Assembly: GCF_964028355.1 (NCBI RefSeq)
Contig: NZ_OZ034761.1
Span: 558,001 to 622,000 of the forward strand
DNA from: Wolbachia endosymbiont (group B) of Gerris lacustris
GTDB taxonomy: Bacteria; Pseudomonadota; Alphaproteobacteria; Rickettsiales; Anaplasmataceae
Reading direction: 5' to 3'
DNA length: 64,000 nucleotides
In this document: in pieces, positions 51,551 through 61,964 of the stretch
Layout of the letters: the number at the start of each line of letters is the position of its first letter
Position numbering within the stretch: the stretch's first letter is position 1
Notes under the pieces: model-generated
Seen by the model: only the letters and a program-made list of their open reading frames with translations
Told to the model about the DNA's origin: nothing
Databases searched by the model: none
Program-made: the position numbers and the translations under genes

Positions 51551-51747
51551 TTAGTCAGCTTTCTGAGCAGCTAAATTAACGTAGCATTGATCTATTGCCA
51601 CATTGGTCAAGATTCCAATTCCACCACCTACAACTGCACCTACAGCTCCTAATGCCAATTGAGTGCCAACCCCAATAGAGGAACCCATTATTAATGGAGC
51701 AAGAAAGTATAGCGCTAAAGCAAAGGTTATTGCAGCTACACTTATAA
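51551..51747 (-). pseudogene. Small membrane protein, C-terminal part (split by IS110)
   Basis: This stretch encodes ISVAAITFALALYFLAPLIMG, then SSIGVGTQLALGAVGAVVGGGIGILTNVAIDQCYVNLAAQ, that is two hydrophobic segments with Gly-rich packing. It joins in frame to the part at 53514-53148 if the IS110 is removed exactly, giving a 187-aa protein. The ATG now present near 51757 is contributed by the IS110 end. Confidence 0.78.
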
Positions 51748-51904
51748 CAGCCATCAACTATGTTTTTTAAAATTTTTTGAATTTAGTCTCATTTGTTGAT
51801 AATTTTGTATTTTTATTCAATTGAAAAATGTATTTTGGCAACAAAAACCCTAGTTTATACAGAAAGAAATTTATATCAAACAGCAAGCACTGCTTAGATT
51901 TTAT

Positions 51905-51955
51905 GGTTAACGAATATGTGCTTTAAATGTGTGTAGACGCACATATTCGTTAACC
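51905..51955. ncRNA. Hairpin in IS110 copy 2 3' non-coding end
   Basis: Identical 17-bp stem and 17-base loop as in copy 1 (18933-18983). Candidate guide RNA structure or terminator of the transposase gene. Confidence 0.45.
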
Positions 51956-51975
51956 TATTTTCTATACAGATTTTT

Positions 51976-52920
51976 TTATTTCATATTAATTGCTTCTTTA
52001 AGTCTTGCATTGGCAATTACTATGATTTTTCGCATTAGAGCTGTTATAGCTACCATCTTCTTTTTACCTCTACCAATAAGATCAGAATAAAAAGCACCAA
52101 GTGCAGATTTAGATCTTGCAGCAGCCATAGCAGCTGTGAAAAGCTTTGCACGAACATTGCTTCTACCACCTGTTATCCTTCGGTAACCAATAGTTTTACC
52201 GCTTTCTTTTGGATGTGGAGCAACTCCAGCAAGACTTGCAACTTCTTTTTTGTTTAGGTGGCCAAGTTCTGGCATTAGACACACAAAAACTTGTGATAAC
52301 TTGAGACCTATTCCTGGCACTGTTCTCAAGATCTTTTGACGCTTTTGTAACTCTGGATTTTTATCAATAATTCTTTGTATGGCATCGTTGAACTCATTTA
52401 TCTGACTGGTAAAAAAGTCTATTGTTTTTTGGCAACTTTCCTTTATATAGTCGTTTTCAGGTGCTGCAAGCCTACATTTCTCTTGAGTTCTCATTTGTGT
52501 AATGTCATCACGACGTTGACAGAGTGCAACTAAGGCGGTTTGTTCTTTTGACATAGGCACAAATAGAGATAGAGCACTATAGCGTTCAAAACCATATTGA
52601 GCAAGGGCTCTTGCATCTGATTGATCTGTCTTTGCTAAAGTTCCATGTGATATGATAAAACTTTTTACTTTACGAGTATTAGCTCGATGTACAGCAACAT
52701 TCTTATCAACAAGAAAATGTGCTAAGCCAAGCTCATATTTTCCAGTGTTTTCTAAAGTTACTAGAGAATTAGGTAGGATATCTGAAAATTTTTGAAACAA
52801 CTGTTGCCAACCAGTAGCATCATTGTCAAACTTGATAGCGCTCCTTTGGTTATAAGCTGCAGCAACATTTTTAAATTTTCCGATATCAATGCCAATGAAA
52901 TTTTGATAAGATGTAATCAT
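51976..52920 (-). CDS. IS110-family transposase, copy 2
   Basis: 314 aa, identical to copy 1, with the DEDD catalytic residues and the C-terminal Ser domain intact. The start at 52920 was chosen as in copy 1. Confidence 0.93.
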   Translation of the reverse strand: MITSYQNFIGIDIGKFKNVAAAYNQRSAIKFDNDATGWQQLFQKFSDILPNSLVTLENTGKYELGLAHFLVDKNVAVHRANTRKVKSFIISHGTLAKTDQSDARALAQYGFERYSALSLFVPMSKEQTALVALCQRRDDITQMRTQEKCRLAAPENDYIKESCQKTIDFFTSQINEFNDAIQRIIDKNPELQKRQKILRTVPGIGLKLSQVFVCLMPELGHLNKKEVASLAGVAPHPKESGKTIGYRRITGGRSNVRAKLFTAAMAAARSKSALGAFYSDLIGRGKKKMVAITALMRKIIVIANARLKEAINMK

Positions 52921-53147
52921 AATAAATAACCTCGATAGTTTAATTAATTTAAGATTGTAAACGGGTGCATACATATGTCCCATGCAACTATTCAAACGTA
53001 TCGAGAGATGGGGCTAGTTTACCTTGATGGCTACGGTTGTAATACCAACTTTCATTCGGTCGCACACGCCCGTGATAGCCCTATTCCTATAGTGAGTAGG
53101 GTTATCTTTCCCTCTTATCTCTTTTATATCACATTTTTAACTTACAA

Positions 53148-53514
53148 GCTTTCTCGGACAAAAATTTTCTGATGTATTAGAACTAGAAGTAGATATGAAT
53201 GATGCTTTTACTAGATTTTTTCTACTTTCGCGATCTAAAAAGCCATTCATTGTTCTCATTATAGGACGGGTAGAGCCGTCACCAGTCAAGTCAATTCTAT
53301 TTCCCACTGTATCATGCAGTTCTTTAACTTGAGCTTTATATTCGTCCCAGTAGCCTAATAACTCTTCTTGATTATTAAGAAGATCTGGTTTATTTGACCT
53401 TCTTAGCCAGAGTGAGTTATGTTCCAAAATATATCTAATTGCAGCTTTCCCCATCACTATATCTCCTCTAATAACAGCAAAATGTAAAGCCTCTTCTAAA
53501 GGAGTCATAAGCAT
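53148..53514 (-). pseudogene. Small membrane protein, N-terminal part (split by IS110)
   Basis: The frame opens MLMTPLEEALHFAVIRGDIVMGKAAIRYILEHNSLW, which looks like one degenerate ankyrin unit, then a polar region (YKAQVKELHDTVGNRIDLTG) and SFISTSSSNTSENFCPRK, where the IS110 begins. GAGGTATGC precedes the start. With the part at 51747-51551 the total is 564 bases, 188 codons with stop. An ankyrin-like start followed by a two-segment membrane anchor resembles the plan of the protein at 13404. Confidence 0.75.
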
Positions 53515-53640
53515 ACCTCAACACACATAATAAAGAAAATATACCCAAATCAGAATCCTTTGAAAAGGATTTTTAGATATTAGCTTGCCCAAAGGTTAAT
53601 TTACTTTATAATCTTTCTGTATTCTAGAAATTTCAATTAA

Positions 53641-55443
53641 ATGAACTGCTATAAAACTCATACGTGCAATGAACTGCGAAAAAGCGATGTAGAGAAGGAA
53701 GTTATTCTCTCTGGTTGGCTGTACCGTAAACGTGATCATGGTAATCTGATCTTTGTTGATTTAAGGGATTTTCATGGGATTACTCAGTTGGTATTCAATA
53801 ATGATAAAGATTTTTTTGATGAAATTTCGAATTTAAAATCAGAAAGTGTGATTATTGTCACAGGAGTAGTCAAAGCTAGAACTAAAGATACGGTAAATAG
53901 CTCTATAGCAACTGGGGAAATTGAGGTTATAGTTAATAATTTGTGCATTGAGTCGGAAGTTGAGTTCCACTGTGATGAAGAAATAGCAAAAGAAGAAAGG
54001 AGTATATTAGCAAGTATCGCCGGCGAGCAAGAATACCCAGAAAACATGAGATTTAAATACCGTTTTCTTGATTTAAGACGTGAAAAGGTTCGTAATAACA
54101 TTATTCTGCGTTCACAGATCATTTCAGAGCTCAAGAGGCTCATGATAGAGCAGGGGTTTTTAGAGATTCAAACTCCAATACTTACCTCCTCTTCTCCTGA
54201 AGGTGCACGTGACTACTTAGTGCCAAGCAAACTAAATCCTGGTAAATTCTATGCATTACCACAAGCTCCGCAGATTTTTAAACAGCTGCTCATGGTTTCA
54301 GGGTTTGATAAATATTTTCAAATTGCTCCATGTTTCCGTGATGAAGATGCAAGGGCTGATCGTTCTCCTGGGGAATTTTATCAGCTAGATCTTGAAATGT
54401 CTTTTGTAACTCAAGAAGATATATTTCAGGTTATTGAATCTACCTTATATAAAGTGTTTGCCAAATTTTCTCGCAAATCAGTTGATAAAGATTTTCCACG
54501 TATTACATACAAAGACGCAATGCTCAAATACGGTTCTGATAAACCAGATCTGCGCAATCCACTGTTAATCAGCGATGTAACAGAAATTTTCCGTAATTCA
54601 GAGTTCAATATTTTCAAAAGCAATATTGAGCGAGGTATGGTAGTCAGAGCGATTCCTGCTCCTAAAACAGCAGAGGAACCTCGTAGCTTTTTTGATAAAA
54701 AAATAGAACATGCACAAAAAGAATTCGGCGCTAAAGGTCTTGGGTATATAACATTTGATAGGGACGGCATTGTAAAAGGACCAATTGCTAAATTTCTCGA
54801 TGACAATCGGCTAAATTCTATAAAAGAAATAACAAATATAAAACCTGGAGATAGTGTATTTTTTGCTTCTGACAAGGAGAGTGAAGCAGCAACAATCGCA
54901 GGAAAAGTGCGCACTCTTTTGGGATCAGAACTGGGTCTTATAGATAACGATATATTTAAGTTCTGTTGGATTATTGATTTTCCATATTTTGCATATGACG
55001 ATAAAAGCAAAAAAATTGATTTCTTTCATAACCCATTCTCTATGCCACATGGCGGCTTGAAGGATTTAGAAGAAAAAGATCCGCTGGACATCATTGCTTA
55101 TCAATATGATCTTGTTTGCAATGGAATAGAACTGTCAAGCGGAGCCATTCGTAACAACAAACTGGGTATAATGTACAAAGCTTTTGCCATTGCAGGCTAC
55201 AGTAAAGAAGAAGTTGATACAAAATTTGGCGCGCTTGTACGTGCATTTAGATTTGGTGTTCCGCCTCACGGCGGTATAGCACCAGGAATTGATAGAATGG
55301 TTATGCTGCTTGCTGATGAGCCAAATATTCGTGAAGTAATCTGTTTTCCTATGAATCAGCAGGGTGAAGATGTTCTAATGGGTGCTCCTTCTAAAATAGA
55401 AGATAAACATTTACGTGAATTATCCTTGAAGGTTATTGAATAA
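53641..55443 (+). CDS. aspS: Aspartyl-tRNA synthetase
   Basis: 600 aa bacterial-type enzyme. The N-terminal OB fold reads [31 protein letters not shown]. Class II motif 2 is [30 protein letters not shown], the GAD insertion covers about residues 285-410, and motif 3 is [19 protein letters not shown]. Bacterial AspRS in organisms that use the amidotransferase route to Asn-tRNA is often non-discriminating; the sequence alone does not decide. The gene starts 127 bases from the divergent membrane gene. Confidence 0.97.
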   Translation: MNCYKTHTCNELRKSDVEKEVILSGWLYRKRDHGNLIFVDLRDFHGITQLVFNNDKDFFDEISNLKSESVIIVTGVVKARTKDTVNSSIATGEIEVIVNNLCIESEVEFHCDEEIAKEERSILASIAGEQEYPENMRFKYRFLDLRREKVRNNIILRSQIISELKRLMIEQGFLEIQTPILTSSSPEGARDYLVPSKLNPGKFYALPQAPQIFKQLLMVSGFDKYFQIAPCFRDEDARADRSPGEFYQLDLEMSFVTQEDIFQVIESTLYKVFAKFSRKSVDKDFPRITYKDAMLKYGSDKPDLRNPLLISDVTEIFRNSEFNIFKSNIERGMVVRAIPAPKTAEEPRSFFDKKIEHAQKEFGAKGLGYITFDRDGIVKGPIAKFLDDNRLNSIKEITNIKPGDSVFFASDKESEAATIAGKVRTLLGSELGLIDNDIFKFCWIIDFPYFAYDDKSKKIDFFHNPFSMPHGGLKDLEEKDPLDIIAYQYDLVCNGIELSSGAIRNNKLGIMYKAFAIAGYSKEEVDTKFGALVRAFRFGVPPHGGIAPGIDRMVMLLADEPNIREVICFPMNQQGEDVLMGAPSKIEDKHLRELSLKVIE

Positions 55444-55478
55444 AAATTTTTATAGCGGAGTGTGTTAACCCGGAAGTC

Positions 55479-56741
55479 ATGAACGATATTCAAAAAGCAA
55501 TACTATCAAGCATAATCTGCAATATGATTATATGGTATGAAGTAACTCTGTTTGGAGTTTTAACGCATATAATAAGCAACGTTTTTTTTCCTTCAGAAAG
55601 TGATTATTTAAGCACAATCAAATTTCTTGGCAGTTTTGCAATTGGATTTGGATTTAGACCGCTTGGTGCGTTTATTTTTGGTTACATTGGAGATAAGTAC
55701 GGTAGGAGGAAAATTTTGCTGACTTCCGTAATATTAGCTTCGATATCATCCACCGCAATTGCGGTCATACCAGGCTTTAAAGAAATAGGAGTATTTTCTC
55801 CTATATTACTTCTGCTTTGTAGAATAATACAAGGAATGGCAACAGGAGGGGAAACGAGTATCAACTCAGCCTTTTTAATAGAGCATTCAAGCGATAAAAA
55901 AAATCTAGGCTTTTTAGGTAGCATGAAAGCTTTCAGTGGTGCTCTTGGTTCTATTACATGTTTTGTAATGATATCTATTTGCAAAAAATTTACAGGTGAA
56001 AATTATGAAATTTGGGGCTGGAGGTTGCTCTTCTATTTCTCCTTTATTATGGGCATAATAGGCTTCTTAATAAGATACGTAATGGAAGAGAGCCTAGCAT
56101 ATAAAACTCATGACCAAAATAAAAGCTTATCTAACTCTCCCTTTTTAGAATTAATCAAGAATTATAAAAGAGCATTTGTGATAGCAATTGGACTTGGCAT
56201 TGCTCAAAACGCAATTGCTTATTCAGTAATCATGTTTTACAACATATCTGTAAAAGAACTTATTCTCTCAGGTATTGATATTAAAAATGTAGTAAGGATT
56301 CTGGTTGAAATCACATTCGGAACGTCTGCAGTGCTATTTGCAATACTGTCTGATAAAGTTGGAAGGAAAAACGTGATGGTTCCTTTATTAATAGTATTAG
56401 CTTATATCAGCTTACCAGCATTTTCGCTATTGTCCTATGATGATCACTATATTATAACGCTCACTTTCCTATTAATAAGTGTGCCGATAGGTGCATCTTT
56501 TGGAATATATAATTCTCTCTCCTGTGAGTTATTTTCAACGAAAGTTAGGTGTACCGGCTTCAGTTTAGCTCATAACATATCAGCAGGTATTTTTGGTGGC
56601 CTTTCTCCATCGATATGCATGTGGCTTATAGAAAAAACTGAAACAACATTTGCAGCAGGTGTTTATCTTACTATGTGCGCATTAATTAGCCTGATATCTG
56701 TACTTCAAATTAAAGACAAAGACAGAAAAATTGATTGGTGA
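55479..56741 (+). CDS. MFS transporter, ProP-like
   Basis: 420 aa, 12 hydrophobic segments. The cytoplasmic loop 2-3 motif GYIGDKYGRRKILLTSVI and its repeat ILSDKVGRKNVMVPLL are the metabolite:H+ symporter mark, and IIQGMATGGETSINSAFLIEH is typical of the ProP/KgtP group. Probable substrates are betaine, proline or dicarboxylates, imported from the host cytoplasm. It starts 35 bases after aspS and may be co-transcribed. Confidence 0.92.
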   Translation: MNDIQKAILSSIICNMIIWYEVTLFGVLTHIISNVFFPSESDYLSTIKFLGSFAIGFGFRPLGAFIFGYIGDKYGRRKILLTSVILASISSTAIAVIPGFKEIGVFSPILLLLCRIIQGMATGGETSINSAFLIEHSSDKKNLGFLGSMKAFSGALGSITCFVMISICKKFTGENYEIWGWRLLFYFSFIMGIIGFLIRYVMEESLAYKTHDQNKSLSNSPFLELIKNYKRAFVIAIGLGIAQNAIAYSVIMFYNISVKELILSGIDIKNVVRILVEITFGTSAVLFAILSDKVGRKNVMVPLLIVLAYISLPAFSLLSYDDHYIITLTFLLISVPIGASFGIYNSLSCELFSTKVRCTGFSLAHNISAGIFGGLSPSICMWLIEKTETTFAAGVYLTMCALISLISVLQIKDKDRKIDW

Positions 56742-56748
56742 AATCGTT

Positions 56749-57672
56749 TTAGTTGAAAGATAGCACTTCAATAGACTTTTCGATGTGTTTAGAAATAGGT
56801 GCAGTAATAGAGATATACTTATTATTTGGTAATTTTAAAGATAAAGAATGTGAATGAAGGTGAATCTGATTTGCTATTCCATCAATAAAAGCTTTTTTAC
56901 CACCATATTTACCATCACCAAGAATAGGACAATTTATATGAGCTAAATGTGCACGTAACTGATGAGTTCTACCCGTAATTGGTTGTAATTTTAAATAAGC
57001 TGTATTGTGTTTTAGCTTTGCTATAATTGAAAAATGCGTAGTGGCATTTTGAGGTGAGCTTTCATCAATAACCACTTTTTCTTGTCCTGAAATATATTTT
57101 TTCACCAACGGGTAGTCTATTGTTCCATTATCTTTGCTAGGTACACCAGAAGTTAATGCTAGGTAAGTTTTTTTTATTCTCCGTCCTTTAAATTCTTCCA
57201 TAAAATATCTGGCAACGCTGGCATTGCGCGCGAATATTATTACTCCGCTTGTATCCCTATCCAGCCTATGGACAATTTTAAATACTTCCCCTTCTCTTAT
57301 TTGATCAAGCAAATCACTAATGCTAATTTTTACCTTTATACCTCCTTGAACAATTACTCCTGCAGGTTTGTTTATAGATAATATATATTCGTCTTCGTAT
57401 AGTATATTCTCTCTTAGTAGATTTATTAGCTTTTCATTATATTTACGTTCAGAATTAGTGTTTTCTATATAATCTAGGTATCTTATCGTTATAGTTTGTC
57501 CCGAATTTACCCTATCGCTGGATTTTGCCGTGCAATTATCAACCTTGATTAATCCTTTCCTTAAAGACTTCTCAATTGCAGATTGTTTCAAATTGGGAAA
57601 AATTCTTCTGATGTACCTATCGAGCCTAACGTTATTGTCTTCTACTAATATGGTTTTGATACCTTCTGACAT
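56749..57672 (-). CDS. Pseudouridine synthase, RluC/RluD family
   Basis: The start is taken at the internal ATG 57672 (MSEGIKTILVEDNNVRLDRYIRR), giving a standard S4 RNA-binding domain first; the longer frame from 57726 is possible. The catalytic motif is VHRLDRDTSGVIIFARN with the essential Asp, followed by PITGRTHQLRAHLAHINCPILGDGKYGG. The target is a 23S rRNA uridine, but RluC and RluD cannot be separated by eye. Convergent with the MFS gene, with 7 bases between stops. Confidence 0.93.
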   Translation of the reverse strand: MSEGIKTILVEDNNVRLDRYIRRIFPNLKQSAIEKSLRKGLIKVDNCTAKSSDRVNSGQTITIRYLDYIENTNSERKYNEKLINLLRENILYEDEYILSINKPAGVIVQGGIKVKISISDLLDQIREGEVFKIVHRLDRDTSGVIIFARNASVARYFMEEFKGRRIKKTYLALTSGVPSKDNGTIDYPLVKKYISGQEKVVIDESSPQNATTHFSIIAKLKHNTAYLKLQPITGRTHQLRAHLAHINCPILGDGKYGGKKAFIDGIANQIHLHSHSLSLKLPNNKYISITAPISKHIEKSIEVLSFN

Positions 57673-57790
57673 CTTACCTACAGAAATTTTATAATGAAAG
57701 TAGCGTACACTGAAATCTAATAGCACACAATCCTACCTAATGTACTTTCAGTGTCTGTTACCTCTACATCTATCATTCGAGTGTAATTGG

Positions 57791-57872
57791 TTAAAACGAA
57801 CTTAAAGGAAATTCTATAATAGCCGAATACTTTCCTATAATCGAGGAAGATATTAATGATATTTCTTTCATC
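57791..57872 (-). pseudogene. Ankyrin gene tail beyond the IS5
   Basis: Continuing the gene at 60087-60858 across the IS5 (with one TTA kept) gives HLSKMKEISLISSSIIGKYS, then AIIEFPLSSF and a stop at 57791-57793. The frame is open through the junction, so this is the original C-terminal end. Confidence 0.7.
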
Positions 57873-58531
57873 TTAGAGCCTGTTCATAATCTTTTGAGGA
57901 GCAAGGCAGTAAAAGCTAGAACGACCATTTGTAGTCTAGTATTGAGTTTACGCTCGCAATTTTTCCATAACCGTCTACACTTTTCCAGCCAAGCAAAAGA
58001 ACGCTCTACAACCCACCTTTTTGGCAATACAACAAAGGTATGTAATTCACTTCGTTTTATTACTTCAACGGTTGCACCAATAGTCGTTTTTATTTGAGTT
58101 GCAAAATTTTCTCCTGTATAACCTGCATCAACTAGTATATTTTGAACTTCGGAAAGATTTTTTCTTGCGTTACAAATCATCTCTACAGCAGCAGTACGAT
58201 CTCCGATATTAGCTGTAGTAATATAAATTGCATGTGGCAAACCTTGCGTATCTACTGCAATATGACGCTTTATTCCTGAAATTTTCTTGCCGGCATCATA
58301 ACCTTTTTCTTCAGCAATATCGGTGTTTTTTACACTTTGAGCATCAATGATGCAGAAGCTTGTTTTTGTATTCCGACCACTGTTGAAACGAACCTCTCCA
58401 ACTAATTTTTTTTAAGACAATTTCTAGAACACTTTCTCTATCTTCATTCGGTTTTTTACTCCATCTCTTGAAGTAATCGTAACAATTGCGCCATTTTGGA
58501 AACTCTTTTGGTAGCATTCGCCACTGACAGC

Positions 58532-59868
58532 GGGAACGTTCAAAAAAGTGTGTCAAACCGAAAAAAAAGTAATAAATTGATATAAAAAATGGAGGTTTGA
58601 TATGAGTCAAGCAAATAGAACTAATGGGTTGGTAGATTATAAAGAATTAGAAACAAATATCCTGTCATCTATACGAGAAGGAAGACCATTGACAGGAAGA
58701 GATGGAGCATTAACACCGTTTATAAAAAGGTTGCTAGAGGCAAGTCTGGAAGGTGAAATAGAAAGCCACATGTCAGCTAAAAGTGAAGAAAATAACCGAA
58801 GAAATGGGAGAAATGCAAAAACTTTACGCACGAGTGCAGGTTCATTTGAGCTGCTAACACCAAGAGATAGGGAGGGAAACTTTGAACCGCAAATAGTCAA
58901 AAAAAGGCAAACGAGCCTACATCCAGAACTTGAAGCAAAGGTCTTAAGTACATACGCCAGTGGCATGGGATACAGAGACATAGCTTCACACGTTGAGGAA
59001 ATATATGACCATAAAATATCAGCAGCAGAGATATCCAGTATTACTGATAAATTGCTACCAATAATCAATGAATGGCGCAGCCGTCCACTGCAATCAGTGT
59101 ATCCAATAGTGTTCATGGATGGCATGTTTTTTAAGGTCAAGGAGGACGGACATTGCGTAAGTAAATGCATGTATAATATATTGGGTATAAATCAAAATGG
59201 CAGAAAAGAAGTATTAGGTTTTTATTTGGCTGAAAGTGAGGGAGCTAACTTCTGGTTGGGAGTTCTAAATGACCTCAAAGAAAGAGGAGTAGAAGATATT
59301 TTAATTGCCTGCATTGATGGACTAAAAAGCTTTCCTACAGCTATAAATAGTGTATTTCCTAAAGCAGAAGTACAGCTATGTATAGTGCATCAGATAAGGA
59401 ATTCACTGAAATATGTATCTAGCAAAGATGTAAAAGTTTTCATGAATGATTTGAAAAAAATATATCGTGCTTCAAGTAAAGAAATCGCTGAGAATTATTT
59501 GCTTGAGCTGGAAGAAAAATGGAGTGAAAAATATCCCTTAGTTACAAAATCGTGGCAAAACAATTGGGAAAATTTATCTAGTTATTTTAAGTATTCTGGG
59601 CCAGTTAGGAAGATGATTTACACCACCAATCCAATTGAGGGGTTGCATAGACAGATCAGAAAATTTACTAAAACTAAAGGTTCATTTACCAGTACAAATG
59701 CCTTGTACAAACAGGTATATTGTGCTATAAAAAAGGTAGAGCAAAAGTGGATTACTGCTTTGCCTAACTGGGCTTTAACTATGTCTCAACTTGATATCTT
59801 TTTTCCTGGCAGGTTAAAAATTGAGTTGAATTGAAAATGCGGTTTGACACACTTTTTTGAACGTTCCC
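58532..59868 (+). mobile_element. IS256-family element, copy C, intact, 1337 bp
   Basis: Terminal inverted repeats start GGGAACGTTCAAAAAAGTG and extend about 29 bases with a perfect complement at the right end. An 8-bp duplication CTGACAGC flanks it (58524-58531 and 59869-59876). It is nested in IS5 copy 3. Confidence 0.95.
58602..59834 (+). CDS. IS256-family transposase, intact
   Basis: 410 aa, full length for the Mutator-like IS256 group, after GGAGG (58591-58595). It has IESHMSAKSEENNRRNG near the N-terminus, the catalytic Asp residues in VFMDGMFFKVKEDG and IACIDGLKSFP, LCIVHQIRNSLKYV, and the Glu-bearing TTNPIEGLHRQIRKFTKTKG. It is the only undamaged IS256 in the window and the likely source of copy B. 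Confidence 0.95.
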   Translation: MSQANRTNGLVDYKELETNILSSIREGRPLTGRDGALTPFIKRLLEASLEGEIESHMSAKSEENNRRNGRNAKTLRTSAGSFELLTPRDREGNFEPQIVKKRQTSLHPELEAKVLSTYASGMGYRDIASHVEEIYDHKISAAEISSITDKLLPIINEWRSRPLQSVYPIVFMDGMFFKVKEDGHCVSKCMYNILGINQNGRKEVLGFYLAESEGANFWLGVLNDLKERGVEDILIACIDGLKSFPTAINSVFPKAEVQLCIVHQIRNSLKYVSSKDVKVFMNDLKKIYRASSKEIAENYLLELEEKWSEKYPLVTKSWQNNWENLSSYFKYSGPVRKMIYTTNPIEGLHRQIRKFTKTKGSFTSTNALYKQVYCAIKKVEQKWITALPNWALTMSQLDIFFPGRLKIELN

Positions 59869-60086
59869 CTGACAGCCACTTTTTAGCACATAAAGTACAC
59901 CGCAAAGTAACTCATATAAATCCAGTTTTCTTGGTTTTGTTTTTTTTCTACAGGATTCTAGATCTGGTAATATAATCTCAAATCTTTCCCGACTTATATC
60001 ACTTGGGTATACACTCCTCATATATCCTAACTTATATACATTATCTCTTAGTTTATTCCTTTCTTGAGATCATGTACAGGTTCTTA

Positions 60087-60858
60087 GAGAGGTGAGTACT
60101 AGGGCCTAACTTCGTATACTCAATGTTGTTAGCTAAAGGTGTTGCTTTTTCTACATTAACATTTGTAGTGTGATATGTCCGCCTGTAAGGACTATATCTT
60201 TGTTCTTTTATTCCATTCATTTTAGTACTAGGGCCTGGACACGCTTCAGTGTTAGGCCCTAACTTCATACACTCAATGCCGTTAGCTAAAGATGTTACTC
60301 TTCCTACATTAACATTTTTAGTGCGATATGACCACCTGCAAGGACTATGTAATATTTGTTCTTTTACTCCATCCATTTCAGCTGGACACGCTTTAGTGTT
60401 AGTCCTTAACTGCAAACATTTAATGAGGTCAGTTATAAGTGCTACTCTTTTTTCATTAAGTTTAGCGTTATACTGTAATTGTTCAATTTGATTAGCTTGA
60501 TCTCTTATCATACGTTCAAAGTTGATAGATGGATGTAATTCTATTTCTCTCAATATATGTGATGCTATGTGTTGCACTGTCATTAATGCTTTGTTTCTGA
60601 GTATACTTGATTCTAAGTCAAGCTGCGTAAGTATATCTAGTGCTCTTTGTTCTGCTTCCACTAGAAGATTACTTATGCCTTGACGTTCAGCTAAATCTCT
60701 TACAGTTTCACCGCATTGATCAGGCAATAAAGTACTTGCATCATGGCATAGTAAGGTCATTACTACTATCCAGTGTCCATGTTCGACAGCATAACTTAAA
60801 GGACATTCCCCTGAGTAATTCTGTGCATTAACATTTGCTCCATATTTAATTAAGGTCC
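60087..60858 (-). pseudogene. Ankyrin-repeat protein, N-terminus lost to IS630, C-terminus cut by IS5
   Basis: RTLIKYGANVNAQNYSGECPLSYAVEHGHWIVVMTLL is a clear ankyrin repeat, followed by LPDQCGETVRDLAERQGISNLL. The rest is a helical segment (QANQIEQLQYNAKLNEKRV) and two imperfect copies of a 40-50 residue unit (NVNVGRVTSLANGIECMKLGPNTEACP and NVNVEKATPLANNIEYTKLGP). The 5' part is missing: IS630 copy E begins at 60862 and IS256 sequence lies beyond it. A start codon MRVGI is supplied by the IS630 end. Confidence 0.82.
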
Positions 60859-60861
60859 TTA

Positions 60862-61964
60862 TACCAACTCTCATTATTAATGAACCAAATAAGAAGCATT
60901 GCAGAGTTGTTTAACCGTGGAAGGGGAAAGAGAGGTAATAAATTTACACAAAGCGCTCTCAAGCAGAACAATTGTATCGTAGATTTTATTGCGCAAAATG
61001 TTCTGTTTTATATATAACCAAAACCTCTCAACAGGATTGAGGTCAGGTGAGTATGGTGGTAGGTATATAATTTCGATATTTTTAGGTATCTTTAAACTTT
61101 TTGACTTATGCCAACTAGCGCAATCCATCACGAGAAAAGCCTTTCGTATTCCTAAATATTGCGACATCTGTTCAAGGAATATATTTATACAAGCAGTGTT
61201 GACGTTTGGTGCAAATAAGCTAAAATTCTCTCCATTTCTGGGATTAACTGCACTATAGAGATAAAAATTTTCCCTACCTAATTTTACCTTAACCTGTGTC
61301 CTACTGCCTTTTTTAAACCACCCATGTCCAACTTTTGAATGTGTACCAAACCGTGATTCATCGAAGAAAAATAGCTCTTTTTCAGAATGCATGACAATAG
61401 TTTCATTGAGGTTTTTTTTTAAACTCCTCTTGCTTATTTTTATCCTGTCCACTATGAACTGGTCTTGGTGTGATATATGAGAATTTCATTCTTTGCATAT
61501 TACGATGTATTGTGGATTTGCTGATATTCAAACCAAATCTTTCTTGGATTCTTATTCTCATTTCTCTAATAGTAATATTGGGGTTTTCCTCTATCCACAC
61601 CTCAATTTGTTCAAGTTGACTTTGGTTCAATATAGTTTTTCTACGGCGTTGAGGTGGAGAAAATAATTTTTCTTCTCTTCCAAATTTTATGTGCTTTATC
61701 CATGTAGTAATTGCCTTTCTCGAAATGCAACATATTTTTGCTACAGCTGTTATACTGTGCTTTTTTGCTGCAATTACAGCATTTAGTTTTTTTGCAACAT
61801 ACGCATTATTTCTTACTTTCTTCAGCATCTCTTTTGCTGATTCCACCACTTTTTCATCCAATAATTTTGATCTTAATGCCATCTAAACCTCGCTATTTTA
61901 CTTACTCCAGTATGGCTTTTTTTCCATTATTGTCTATTCGTTGCTTGTATAGCGGGAATTGGTA
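60862..61964 (-). mobile_element. IS630-family element, copy E, 1103 bp
   Basis: Full length, but the flanks are TTA (60859-60861) and TAA (61965-61967), unlike the matched pairs at copies A to D. The two flanks belong to different loci (ankyrin gene and IS256), so this copy marks a recombination junction. Confidence 0.92.
60877..61882 (-). CDS. IS630-family transposase, copy E (orfA + orfB)
   Basis: orfA 61882-61403 and orfB 61452-60877, protein as in copies B and C. The nine-A overlap is at 61412-61420. Intact DDE motifs. Confidence 0.9.

Larger units (their letters stand above)
51748..53147 (-). mobile_element. IS110-family element, copy 2, 1400 bp
   Basis: Same 1400 bases as copy 1, no target duplication. 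It interrupts a membrane protein gene between TTATAA and GCTTTCT; exact removal restores that frame. Confidence 0.92.
57884..60021 (-). pseudogene. IS5-family transposase, copy 3, broken by IS256
   Basis: orfA begins at 60021 (MRSVYPSDISRERFEIIL, with YELLCG where the others have YELFCG) and is cut at VLKSGCQ by the IS256. It resumes at RCQWRMLPKEFPKW on the far side, and the catalytic frame ends at 57884. It is inactive because of the insertion only. Confidence 0.9.
57876..60083 (-). mobile_element. IS5-family element, copy 3, interrupted by IS256
   Basis: The ends are GAGCCTGTTCATAATCT and the complement of GAACCTGTACATGATCT, flanked by TTA at 57873-57875 and 60084-60086. Without the IS256 and its 8-base duplication the length is 863 bp, as in copies 1 and 2. 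Confidence 0.93.
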
